From Chytriomyces cf. hyalinus JEL632 (taxonomy: Eukaryota; Chytridiomycota; Chytridiomycetes; Chytridiales; Chytriomycetaceae): DNA of 64,000 nucleotides. The position numbers were made by a program, and so were the translations under genes. Where the stretch lies: positions 558,001-622,000 of the forward strand of contig JAIWWG010000007.1 in NCBI GenBank assembly GCA_025435555.1, read 5' to 3'. This document shows positions 1 through 10,986 of this stretch, one piece after another; within the stretch, counting starts at the first letter, position 1; every line of letters begins with the position of its first letter. The notes under the pieces are model-generated. The model did no database searches and was not told the DNA's origin. It worked only from the letters and a program-made list of their open reading frames with translations.

Positions 1-730
1 CACTCTCGCCTGACACGCACTCTCTTTACCACCACCAATCGCCACACACTGCCCATGTGCAATTTGCCAATCAATCGATCTGGACAAACCCAATTATTTC
101 AAACCACTCTAATCAATTTGTAAGCATTTACCCGGACCACAAAGAACAACAACAACAACAAACGCGTGTGCTTCATGCCATACCCTGCTGCTACCTACCG
201 TGTCCAACACCCTTGTTGCTACAGACATGTCATGAGCGACACTGCGCTTTATACTACCCAGTTAGCCAGTACTGAGGACACCATGCAACCCGCTTCAACC
301 ACTCAACTGCTTTACCGTCAAGAACGCAAAGGCGGCCTGTCCATTCATCATCTGGTTGAGGGCAACTGATGGATGAGACTCATGTGCTGGCACATGACAA
401 TCGTGACTTGTTTCAACGCGTCGAGAGTGACAAAGAATGAAGTGTCTTGGTTGGGGAATATGATATAAGAAAAGTGCGCTGCGTAAAGAAGCGGCCATTT
501 TATATATTTTTTGTAAAGTCCTGATTTTACTTTTGTTGTTGTTGCCCGTACCTAGAAAGCATGTGAATAGACTGTGAATAATCTGTGAATTGTATTTGCG
601 CCAAAACTCCAGCTGGTCTTTAGCACTCCCGATGCATCAATAGTTCAATGGTTCAATCAACCAACAAAAAAACGCACTCAAATAAAAAGGCTGCCGCCAA
701 AACCTCAACTACCATCAAAAAAAACAAACA
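1..730. other. 5' intergenic stretch, no gene seen
   Basis: I see no convincing coding region here. There are short CA-rich and A-rich runs and a polyA-rich stretch just before the start codon at 731. The far left could be the end of a gene lying outside the window, but nothing supports that. Confidence 0.5.
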
Positions 731-1733
731 ATGTCTTTCCTCTTTGCCTACTGGCATCACCTATGTCTACCCGATGAATGGCAAGTATGGCTGAACCGCA
801 TCTACACTGTCCAGAGCCTGATCCTGATTGGCTACTGCGCCATCAGGCGGGCACATCCGAAAGCACCACTTGCAAGCGGGTCGCGCTGGTTCCTGGGTCC
901 GAATGCTCCTTCGAATCATTGGGTTTTTCGGCAGTACAATACCATGTTGTGGGCACATGTTGTCTATTACGCTGCCGAGCTTCTCTTTACATCTATGCTC
1001 ACCAAGTATAGCATTATGGGTAAACGCTTTGCCTTTTACACTCATCCCCCCTGACATTTGGCACAAACTAACACAACTTTCTCTACCCGCTCCAAAAAAA
1101 ACAGCCGTCCACCACATATTCGCAATCGCAATGGCTCTCGGCTCCCTCCACCACCAAAACACTCTCTCAGTATTCTGCACAATCCCACTTCTCCTCCACA
1201 ACATCATGTGGGCTTCCAACATCCACTCCTTCACCCTCCTCACCCTCTACAATCTCGCCACGTTCATCAATTCAAGTTGCATGTACGTGTCCATTTGGGG
1301 TCTCCAAGTCCAAGCACGTGCCGTGAATGCTCCAATCCTTGTTGGGGTGGCGATTGCCATTGTGTTCAACAATTACTTTTTGTACTGTCACAATTTGAAG
1401 GGGGAATTTTGTGTTCGGTGGGATCCGTTCATGTGGATTGATGGCGGTGGTGGTGGTGGTGTTGTTGATACGGGCCCGCAGGATGGTGGTGCCTATGGTT
1501 CAGGTGCGTACCGGGGAGTGATGCTGTGGATTGTGCTGTTTTGGGCGTGCTGGATGGCGTTGCTGCATTTGGGTGCATCGCTGTTGAAGGAACGATGGGC
1601 AAGGAATCCGCCTTCGTTTGCAGTCAAGGCTGACGAGTATCTTTCAGTGAGTGAGACCGAGGAGGCGTTTATGCATGAAGGCAAGGATGAGAGTGAGGAC
1701 CTAGAACACGGCAAAAAGAAAAAAAGCACATGA
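731..1733 (+). CDS. Multi-pass membrane protein, possibly TLC-domain-like
   Basis: Two exons, 731-1019 and 1105-1733, with a GT-AG intron of 85 nt. The split codon (g plus cc) keeps the frame, giving 305 aa. The protein has about six hydrophobic segments. The second exon opens with AVHHIF and later has LLLHNIMW, which resembles the paired-His signature of TLC-domain (TRAM-LAG1-CLN8) proteins; this resemblance is by eye only. A Gly run (encoded near 1441-1465) lies in a loop before the last membrane segment. The C-terminus is acidic and then Lys-rich, so probably cytosolic. TLC proteins act in ceramide synthesis or membrane lipid sensing, but no catalytic assignment is possible here. Confidence 0.6.
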
Positions 1734-1986
1734 AAAGAATTGATACGTTTTTTTTTTTTTCAATTTACCAGCGTTTTTTCACACCCAATGCAAAAGGCCA
1801 TACGAGAGGGAAAAGTATGGCACAAGAAAATACAGAAAGGGCGGGCTTTACGACTTGAAGCAAAAAAAATAAAAAGCGACTTTTTCGAGTAAGTTGTTAG
1901 CCGTAAAGAAAGCAAATTGTCCAAAATCTATCCCCACTTCGAACAACCCCCCCCCCCCCCCGCATAAAATATTTGTTACGACCACG

Positions 1987-2943
1987 CTATTTGCCCGGGC
2001 GAGGCGAGTTTCCAGCAGGAGAAATACCGCCAGCTCCATTCACTTGAATTGCATGCCCTGCAATCGTGGCATTTGGACTGTCACTGCTTGTCAAGAAATG
2101 CGCAGCATCGCCACCATGTCCGATATCACCCGATCCAGCAGCAGCGGCTTCATAGTGAGGCGGAAGCATCACAACATGCGTGTCAATACCATCCGCTTGC
2201 TCTTGATTCACTTTTCTGACGCGGTCTCCAAGTGTAATGTATCGTTTTCGAAGCCAATACAACACTCCCGCAGCAATCAACACGGCAACGACGGCTGCAC
2301 TGACTGAAGCGATAATGATTGTGTCGTCTGAGGTGATACCTGAGCCGCTTTTCTGGTTCTGAGAATCTTGGTTGGGTAAAGTTGTTGTTGTAACGCCTGT
2401 TGCTGCGGCTGTTCCGATTGCCTTGGCCGTATTCGACATAGATGCATTCGGTTGACCAGTCTGAGCTGGTCTCGACGCCACAGAAGTGTTTGCCGATGAT
2501 GAGCTGTACGAGAGATTGCAATGCTTAGCATATGCTCCAAAGTCACACCAAAAAAAAAGAAAGAAGACCAACCTTGATGACGGGGGAGCGGAAGTCGAAG
2601 AGCCACGAGCAGGGGGCCACGGGTATCCTTTAGGCCAAGCAGGAGGGACTGGTGCGCCAGGTGGGAAAAAGCCGTTGGGATCACCTTGTCGCCACTCAGC
2701 GCCAGGGTAAGGTGGTGGTGGTGGAAACGGGTAGTCGGGCGGCCAGACAACGCCTGCGGGTGGTGGCCAGGTCGGGTAGTTGTATGGGAACGGGAATCCT
2801 TCCACGCTGAATACTCGGGCATTCGAAACCGCGGTTGCGCTTGTGGTTGTGATGGTGTTGACAGTGGAGGTGACAAGAGCGGTGGTGGTGGTGACGCTGG
2901 GAAGGGTGAGGGCTGCGCCAGGTTGACTTGCTACCGAGGACAT
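1987..2943 (-). CDS. Pro/Ser/Thr-rich single-pass membrane protein
   Basis: The frame is open from 2943 to 1987 (318 aa). A likely 69-nt intron (2504-2572, GT-AG with a CTAAGC branch-like site) is a multiple of three and has no stop. Splicing would give 295 aa and remove an odd Phe-rich stretch. The N-terminal part is Thr/Val-rich, then comes a long Pro/Gly/Tyr-rich region. One transmembrane helix (TIIIASVSAAVVAVLIAAG) is followed by a basic stop-transfer YWLRKRY and a cytosolic tail. No N-terminal signal peptide is obvious. The layout resembles fungal cell-wall sensor or SKG6-type proteins, but I do not recognise the family. Confidence 0.6.
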   Translation of the reverse strand: MSSVASQPGAALTLPSVTTTTALVTSTVNTITTTSATAVSNARVFSVEGFPFPYNYPTWPPPAGVVWPPDYPFPPPPPYPGAEWRQGDPNGFFPPGAPVPPAWPKGYPWPPARGSSTSAPPSSRLVFFLFFWCDFGAYAKHCNLSYSSSSANTSVASRPAQTGQPNASMSNTAKAIGTAAATGVTTTTLPNQDSQNQKSGSGITSDDTIIIASVSAAVVAVLIAAGVLYWLRKRYITLGDRVRKVNQEQADGIDTHVVMLPPHYEAAAAGSGDIGHGGDAAHFLTSSDSPNATIAGHAIQVNGAGGISPAGNSPRPGK

Positions 2944-3041
2944 GGATTTGGGTTAGTTTGGTGGCTAGTAATGTTGAAAAGCGTTAATTTTTGGTGGCTG
3001 CGGATGTCGTTTAAAAATATTTAAATATTTGTCAAGCATTT

Positions 3042-3060
3042 ATTTATTTATTTATTTAAA
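3042..3060. repeat. ATTT/TTTA microsatellite
   Basis: A short run of TTTA units sits in the AT-rich gap between the divergent genes at 2943 and 3182. It is probably part of the shared intergenic promoter region, with no other signal recognised. Confidence 0.5.
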
Positions 3061-3181
3061 CAAAAGAATTTAAGAAGAAGATAAATAGCGATTGATGGGC
3101 GCCCGCTTGATTGATCATCATTTTTTATTAAAAATGATAAGAAAATGATTTGGAAAATCCATTTAAAAAAATCATCCAAAA

Positions 3182-4448
3182 ATGGAAGCAAACAACGTCC
3201 ACCGTCGCTTCAATCCGCTCACACGATCCTGGGTGCTCTGCAGTCCACACAGGGCCATGCGTCCATGGGTAAGTGTTAGCAAAGAGTCTGTCTCTGTGAA
3301 GTGCTGGCTGAACCACGTCATGACAGCTGGGCCAGAAAGAAGAGTCTGCCCCAGAAGGTCCCACCTACGACCCCAAGTGCTACCTCTGGTGAATTTATTT
3401 TCCTATGATCCCATGATCTCATAAACTCATGACTGACAGCTGTGCAGCCCAGGAAACACGCGTGCTTCCAACCCACCGACTGCAAATCCTTCCTACGAAT
3501 CCACTTTCGTGTTTGACAACGATTTCCCCGCCTTGACAGCACCTGGGACAAGCGCAGAGTTCTCCACAACCAACTCCGAAAACAACGACATTGAGTCCCT
3601 TCTCTTCCAATCCAACAAAGCCGCCGGTCTGTGCAGAGTCGTATGCTTCTCGCCCACACACAACTTGACGATTCCCGAAATGTCACACGCGCAAGTCGTT
3701 TCTATCGTGCAAGAATGGATGCGCATTCAAAAAGACTTGCGAGCCAACCATCCCGCAATTCAGTACGCCCAAATCTTTGAAAACAAAGGAGCTGTGATGG
3801 GTTGCTCGAACCCACATCCGCATGGTCAGGTCTGGGCTACAGATTATGTGCCGCAGGAGCCTCTGGATGAGCTGAATTCACTTGCTGCCTTCAGCAAGGA
3901 GCATGAAGGCAAATGCATGCTTTGTTCGTACGCGGAAATTGAGGAGAAACGCGCCGATCGCGTTGTTTATTCAAACAGTGACTTTATTGTAGTTGTTCCA
4001 TACTGGTGAGACTCTACGGTACATTCCCGAAAACCGATCGAAACCTAACCAAAACCGAAATGAAATAATTTGCAGGGCTGTTTGGCCATTCGAGACCTTG
4101 ATCCTTTCGAAAACGCACGTGTCCTCGATCGAAGACTTGTCTGAAACCCAGCAATCATCTCTGGCAGATGCTCTCCTGGCGCTTACAATCCGATACGACA
4201 ACCTGTTCGAGACCAGCTTCCCATACAGCATGGGCATCCACGGCGCTCCCATTCTTGCCGCGTCGCAGGAACATGCACACGCAGCGCATTTGCACTTGCA
4301 TTTTTACCCGCCGTTGCTTAGAAGCGCGTCGGTGAAAAAGTTTTTGGTAGGGTTTGAAATGTTGGGTGAGTCACAGCGCGATTTGACAGCGGAAATGGCG
4401 GCGTCGCGATTGAAAGCCTTGAGCCCCGTTCATTACAAGAAACGGTGA
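3182..4448 (+). CDS. GAL7: Galactose-1-phosphate uridylyltransferase (GAL7/GALT)
   Basis: Four exons: 3182-3268, 3327-3388, 3448-4005 and 4076-4448 (359 aa). All introns are GT-AG and all splices restore conserved GALT sequence: RPW|LGQ, YLC|PGN and VPYW|AVWPFE. The enzyme swaps UMP between UDP-glucose and galactose-1-phosphate in the Leloir pathway, in the cytosol. The catalytic motif NPHPHGQVW is present (the second His of HPH is the UMP-carrying nucleophile in this family). The Zn/Fe-site region [15 protein letters not shown] is also intact. [13 protein letters not shown] at the N-terminus is typical. The length matches fungal and bacterial GALT. No other GAL pathway gene is adjacent. Confidence 0.96.
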
Positions 4449-4549
4449 AATGGGGCAAAATGTTTGGAATGGGTTGTAACCGTTTAAGACACTATAAAAC
4501 CGCAAGTTAAAAAAGTACTGACAAACTTGACAAATAAAGCAAACTTGCA

Positions 4550-5983
4550 ATGAGCAAGCCACAAGGAGGACGAGAGGGCGACAGCATCATTACTGAATCT
4601 CCCGATGTCGAGATGCAACGTCTCATCACGGAAGATATCTCTCGGCATGACGCGTCATTGGAGTCCAAATCGAGAACGCCAAATAGCGAATCCAGCACAA
4701 AGCAAGTGGTATTTGCTGTTTCTGTGAGTACGGCCCGAACCTCCGTCTGCAGAGAACATGATCGCGTTTTTTTTTTTTTTTTCACATGCGTCAACTTTCA
4801 CTGACTTCACATCAACCCCGCGCGACAGTTCTACATCACGACAGCAATCGTAATGGTCCTCGTGAACAAAGCCGTGCTCAACACTGTAGCCCTCCCGCTT
4901 ACTTTCTTGTGGGTGCAATTGCTCGTGGCAGTGCTACTCCTCAGCGCAAGCTCATACTTTGGAGTTCTTCAATGCCCCACCTTCACATCGTCCACTTGCC
5001 GGTCACTCGCACCGCTCATTGTCATTAACGTGATCGGACTTACTTTAAACACGTTCTGTTTGCAGCATGTTGACGCGAGTTTCTTCCAAGTCGCGCGCTC
5101 GCTGGTTCTGCCATTCACTGTGCTCATGAGCTGGCTGTTCTTGGGCCAAAAGAGCAGTGCTTGGGTGCTCACTTCGTGTGCTGCCGTGTTTACGGGGTTT
5201 ATTGTGGGCACGTTGATGGAAGATGAAGAGATTGTTGTGAGCCAGATTGGGATCGTGTTTGGAATTGCGAGCAGTTTGACTACGGCTGGCCATTCGATCG
5301 TGATCAAGCACTCGTATGCTGTGGTCCGGGGAAACACGCTCGATTTAGTTTACTACAATAACGTCATGTCGCTGGTGCTCTTGACCCCTGTGGTGTTGAT
5401 GAGTGGCGAAATGGAGATGATGTTGGACTTGCTGGTGAAAAAGAACAAGGTCGGTGCAGTTGATTCTGGAGACCAGTTGAAGGCGTTGGTCTTTGGAGGA
5501 TTGGTTACAGTTAAGTCTCCCGCTCCCTCGTTGCTACGCGCCGCGCTTAGACCTCTCCTCAACAGGGAGTGTTTGGCTTCTTGATCAACATTGCCGGTTT
5601 CTTCCAGATCAAAGTCACGTCTCCCGTGACCCACATGATCAGCTCGGCGTTCCGCGGAGTGTAAGTATCATTTTGTTATTTCCTTCAAACAATCGAACAT
5701 CTCCAACTGCTGAGCAAACCAAATCAGGCTCCAAACTTTACTCGCTGTTGCATTCTTCCACGATATTCTGACATCCTCACGTATCATGAGTATCGCCATT
5801 ATTCTGTTTGGAAGCTGTCTGTACGCGTGGGTTTCAAGTCAAGAAAACGCCGCGTCAGGCCAATTAAAGCCGTTGGAACGCAGTATTCCAGCCAATGATG
5901 AGCCCATGTTGTTTGGACTCTTGCGGTCTGTGAGACGTGCAATTTGGGTACGGCTTAAAGAGCTGACAAAGTGGATTCGTTGA
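4550..5983 (+). CDS. Nucleotide-sugar transporter, GDP-fucose transporter type (SLC35C-like)
   Basis: Four exons: 4550-4723, 4829-5509, 5566-5660 and 5728-5983 (401 aa). The junctions restore the frame, for example FAVS|FYITTAIVMVLVNK and SSAFRGV|LQTLL. After a polar N-terminus of about 58 residues there are roughly ten hydrophobic segments of the drug/metabolite transporter fold. The family landmarks are VNKAVL in helix 1, the QVARSLVLPFTV helix, and KVTSPVTHMISSAFRGV, which is characteristic of GDP-fucose/GDP-sugar antiporters of the Golgi. The substrate is inferred from family resemblance. It follows GAL7 on the same strand by 101 bp, so two sugar-metabolism genes lie in tandem. Confidence 0.88.
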
Positions 5984-6331
5984 GGAACTTCATAAGTTTC
6001 AGAGGGAGAACATCAAAATTCTACCCTGTTTTTCCTTTCCAGTTTTGTTTCTTTCGATGCATGGGAGTTGAGCTGTCACTGTTTTCAACTGGTACACGAA
6101 GGAGGTCCCAATACAAACAACCACACGCTCTACATTCACAATTGCCACCATTTTTGAGGATAGACCACATCACCTTACGCTCAATTAAACCTTCTTCCTA
6201 GTCATGGGACGTGCCTGCTTGAGTAAAGCAATACTGATTGGTTTCAGACGACATGTTCTGGGTGCATCACGTAACGCGTTCGATCGTGAATTCAGATATA
6301 CCAATATTTTTCTTTCTTTTAACAACAGGTT

Positions 6332-9300
6332 TTAAAAGGCACATCGTGCCAAGTGCTTCTTGAACTCTGTCTGAAACGTAAGCGCATCCGCCAGCTCGTC
6401 AAATTCAATCACGACGCGATACCCAAACAACCCCGCCATGAATTCGTTCCTTCCAAACTCAACAGCTACCAAACTCTCGATTGCTGAAACATCCGTTTGG
6501 CACTCTGAAATAACGACACACGACGTCTTGTGTTCAGTAGCAAACGATATCCATGCCCGGTCTTTCAGTATATGAAAAGAAACCACACTGAGCATCCATG
6601 ATCCCCAAAACGTTTTTTTGATTCGGACACTGTGCATTCCAGGTAGCTGAAACTGAGAATAATGCAAAGGTTGGAGCGTTTCAACGGGCAACCCTGTGTC
6701 ATGAATTACGTTAGCCAGGTTTGCGAAAAGAAAAAAACAAAGGGCAGCCCATACAAGCCTGTGATGTTTTCCGACCCATCAAGGGGCTCTGTACGCCTGA
6801 TTTTTCCTTCCATGGCGTGGTAACGGATGCAATAACTTTATCCATCGTCTGGTGCAACAAAACATGTGCCGCAATCCTGCTCTTCCGTTCATGCCAGACG
6901 TTATAAGCTCGAGGCACCGTAATAATGGCAATGATTCCCGTCACAATCATCCAAATGCAGAGACATCGTCTCAAGTCATTGATTTCTTCCAGAGCCAATT
7001 GCAACGCACTCACGACAGTCCACAAGAACGACAGCAGCATAAATGAAAGCGTCATTGTTGTTGAATCGCTCCAGGGCGGTCGCACGTGTCGTGTTACGCA
7101 CAAGACGGGTATGAATGATAATACGAGGATGGCATTGAATGCCCCTAAAACTACACTTGGCGAGAATGATTGATCTGGGATAATGCAACTGTACATTGTT
7201 CGAGAGGGGCTGATGTGCACAAGCTCGTTCTGAAAACGGGTCGTCAAACTCCACAGTACTAGCAGAAGAACGTCAAAGGCAATGATGGCAATGTTCAAAG
7301 AATGAAACTTGAAAGAGAGTCGCCGAATATCCAGCTCTTCCGTCGCAATGAATATGTACCAAACGTACAAGTTTTTCACCAGCATTGGGGATGCTGTTGT
7401 TGCGAGGTAAAGAATAAAGAGCCAGGTTCTCAGATGGCATTTGGTGATGGAATCCGGCAGAAGCTCGACAGCAATGCATGAATACCCAATAAATGCACCC
7501 ACATGAATGATGAGCGCGTAATGGACCTCCATTGATTTGATTTCAAAATGCTTCCGAAACGATGCGATGAACGCCGCGGACAGGAAGCAAACGATAACTC
7601 CAGAAATGAACAGACTGCATACAAATGCTTTTGCCTGAGACGTGAGCCTGTGATGACTAATCGGAGGTGCTCCATCTGGTGGAGGAATCGATGAGCCACC
7701 AAAGAACAGCAGTTGCCCAGATGGATATGGAGAGAAGTATTTCCCATCCACGCTCATTTGGCCGGCCGCTTGTGGGAGAAACCGTAAGTGAAGGAATCAT
7801 CAGAATCATGGTACATCGAACGGAACTTATCAAACCTAACGCACGACTTTCGTTGAAAAACAAAACTTCAAGAGGGCTTAAACACATCATCAATACTCGC
7901 AAGTTCAATTCCTTCTGAAGCAGAAATATGCTACTCACGCGGCCAAGTCTCCATACGAATTAATATCGATTGGTTGCTCAGTTAGACCATCTGACCCCAA
8001 CCCTTTGAACAATTCGAAGCTCATTTGGGACTGCAATTTTCTGCTGGCCAACTTTCGTGCTCTATCATTTCCTGGTGAACCTTTAAGTAACTGAAGCCCG
8101 AAAAATTGCATCAGAAACGTGACCTCTTTTTGTTTGCAACAACGCCATCACCTTTTCGAAGCCACGAAGCATCATGCTTGTACAATCAAAAAGTGGTGCG
8201 ATATACGAGCCAAGATCAAACTCGTTCATTGTCACGTTCATTTGGGAGATGTCCGTGTACCGACGCAGAAACTCTCGGTAAAGGAATGTGGTTGAGTCCG
8301 GGATGCGCTGCTGCATCAGCACAAACCCTTGCTGCAGGGTACGATTTTTTAGGTTGATTGGTAACAGACTCATCCAGACGTATTTGGGTGCCACAAGGCC
8401 ATGTTCCGCCAGAGTTTCGTATACCGTGGACTGGAAATCTTCTTGACCACTGAGAATGAAATACCTGGTTGAAGACATGGACAAAAATGACGCCATAGAA
8501 TCGCGATTTGAGTTTTGATGTGAAATTTGACTGTTTAAATGGAAGTACCTCGCGTCAACTCGGTGCAGCAGTGTTGACATGTAATCGATTGTGGCGTTAT
8601 CCAACCCAGACTTCTTGACACCAATATTCTCAAGAACTCCGATTTGGTTCTGCCTCATTGAGCCCAGAATATCTTTTGCACCTGCTCGGGGGGATCGAAA
8701 ACTTTCAGCAACTGAATCAAAGAAAGTTTTGAGCCAGATAATGCTAACTTTCGGAGCCAAAGTTGTCGTCTCTTTGGTAAATTATCGCCACGCGTCCGAC
8801 ATTCCAAGTTTTCAAAAGAGCTGCCATTTGCTCGCCGGCGCCCAACGATGTCATGGTTCGCCAAAAGTAGGGATAATTCGCGCGATTCGATAGTCGAGGA
8901 GTTCCAGCACTTCCGGAGCAGTATGGAATCTAACATTGCTTCGTTAGGCTTTTGATCGATTTCAATTTGTAACCGTACCTGAGCTAGAGACAAAACCTCG
9001 GCTGGACCGCTGCCGACGCATATGCAAAGGGCAGTTAAGCTTCCAGGCTTTCCCTCCAGAAGAAATAAACGCTTTCTCACATTGTCGTTGTGCTGTACTG
9101 GTTTCCTATCACGCCCACAACATCAGGATGTTCTTCAACAATTTCATTCGCCATTATGGCGGTGGCAAAACCACCCGATGTACCAGAGTAAGTATCCAGA
9201 ACGGAGGGGTACCATCCTCCACAGTCTGTAAAGCGCTTCAAGGTGACATGAATCCCGGGCAATATGGACGGATCATCATTCACGATCCCAACTGCGGCTT

Positions 9301-9472
9301 GAATGGCAACATCGGAAAAATAAGTCCAGGTGGAATATAGTTCACTGACGATGGCAGATTGCTCAGCAGATACTTTGAAGTTGGTCACGAGCGATCCGTT
9401 CACTTGAACGTAGTCAAAGTCGCAGTAGTTTCCCACCAGAGCCAGCGTGATGTTGATGAGCCGCCCAGCCAT
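6332..9472 (-). CDS. Family C (GABA-B-like) G-protein-coupled receptor
   Basis: Exons on the minus strand: 9472-9081, 9009-8979 (31 nt), 8929-8749, 8681-8549, 8464-8152, 8090-7939, an unresolved junction, then about 7768-6755 and 6693-6332. The splices yield a periplasmic-binding-protein ectodomain (ITLALVGNYCDFDY; then AQIPYCSGSAGTPRLSN, the ligand-lobe motif of GABA-B-type receptors; then VAIIYQRDDNFGSES). After SGQLLFFGG come seven hydrophobic helices of the 7TM_3 type (FVCSLFISGVIVCFL onward) and a cytosolic tail of about 150 aa. The start is uncertain: a signal-peptide exon may lie between 9473 and 9715. The phase across 7768-7939 does not close with the splice sites I can see, so there may be a missed small exon or an error there. 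Confidence 0.88.
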
Positions 9473-9715
9473 ACTGCTAGCTTTCTGAGCTTTCGATGGG
9501 TCGTTCCGTACCGCTGTTGAGGGCCGGCTACACGCGATGCCAGTTTTTTTATTTTTGGTATGGAAATCTTTCACAACTCTTTTTTGGTTGATAAGCAGAA
9601 AAAAACCGGTACGGTGAAGCATAAAAGAATGCTGACGCGCGGTAGCCCAACATCCAGCAGAAACCTCACTCCCCAATTTCTTTTCTTTACAGCGATACCA
9701 ACTGACCTTTTTCGT

Positions 9716-10986
9716 TCAACGGCCTTTGTAAATTGGCGTACGCTTCTCCCTGAACGCACGAAGTCCCTCCAACCTGTCTTCAGTTGGGATAATTTGGGCG
9801 TAGCATCCTTGCTCAATGGCCATTCCGCTTGCCACATCCACCTGCACTCCTTTGTCAATCGCCTGCTTCGCCATACGCGTGGCAATGGGACCTGTGCGGA
9901 AATGGCGATAAATGAGCAGGCTGTGAATCGTCCATGAAAGAGGTCCAAGTACCAGCTGGGAGGATTTCGCGAGCGATTTCGAGCGCCTTTTCATATGCCA
10001 CCCCTTCAACCGCGTGGTTGACCAGTCCCAGGTTGAAAGCAGCCTTCGCGTCCAAAACTCGTCCAGTGAAAATGAGCTCCTTTGCTCTCGAAGCCCCAAT
10101 CAGCCGAGGCAGTCTCTGAGTTCCTCCCGCCCTGTTTTCGTTGATTCAGGATTCACGAATTCATTGCTTGGCGAAGAAAAAAATGTTCTCACCCTGGAAT
10201 AATCGCGAGCTTTGTTTCGGGCAGTCCAATCTTGGCACCAGCGCCTGCAATTTCAAAGTCAGATTTTGATGTTCCCAGTCAATGAGTTTAAAAACCTGCA
10301 ACGCGAATGTCGGCGGCAAGCGCAACTTCCAGACCCCCACCAAGCGCAGCACCATCGATTGCAGCGATCGTTGGAACGGGGAGAGTCTGTCCGATAATGA
10401 GTACTCGGCCACTTTTCAAGCAGATCCATTTCGATCTCTTACCTCCACTTCAGAGAACGCAGCCCGCAAGCCGTAAACGAAAGCAGACACTTCATTGGGG
10501 TTCATTGTTGCGCGCTCCTGCATGGCCAGATGAACAGAAGTCAGGGATTGAGAATCCACTGGTTAACAGCACCTTCAAATCGGCGCCAGCGCAAAAGACA
10601 CGGTCAACGTTACTACGCAAGACAACAACGCGGACAGAACTTGGAACAAAAACAATCATTAAGCCTTCATCCAATCAAAATAGAAGCAAGGATAAGCATA
10701 CTCGTCGAAGCGCAAATGTGCAAGTCCTCGTCGGAACTGCTCCATAAACGTCTTTCCCAGCGCATTTCTCGCGTGGGGTCTGTTGAATGTGATAAGGGCG
10801 ATTCCTACGAAAGAGACTATTAACACGAGATCCGACCCTGATATACCTCCCCAAACCTTGATCTGCTCCCTCCAAGCGCTCAAATACACATTCAGCGGAT
10901 GAGTCTTGCACGGAGGAGTAAATAGTCCGGCTTTGATGGCACAGGAAGCGATTTGCCAAAAGTGGCGTCCGTCCGAGTTTGAGCAT
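9716..10986 (-). CDS. AUH: Methylglutaconyl-CoA hydratase, mitochondrial (AUH-like)
   Basis: Eight short exons on the minus strand: 10986-10857, 10804-10702, 10639-10573, 10517-10443, 10386-10296, 10244-10193, 10131-9953 and 9891-9716, with introns of 51-62 nt and 290 aa in total. The joined protein reads as a crotonase: [44 protein letters not shown] (oxyanion-hole region), [19 protein letters not shown] (catalytic Glu region) and [12 protein letters not shown] at the end. ADLKER is typical of AUH rather than short-chain enoyl-CoA hydratase. The first 30 residues are Arg/Ser/Leu-rich, fitting a mitochondrial presequence. The enzyme hydrates 3-methylglutaconyl-CoA in leucine breakdown. Its 3' end is 243 bp from the first resolved GPCR exon, on the same strand. 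Confidence 0.93.

Noticed and set aside
1987-2876. A second long minus-strand frame (2876-2277) overlapping the membrane-protein gene
   Set aside because: Its composition is that of an out-of-frame reading of a Pro/Thr-rich gene (His/Arg/Gln-rich), while the other frame has a proper transmembrane helix and stop-transfer signal.
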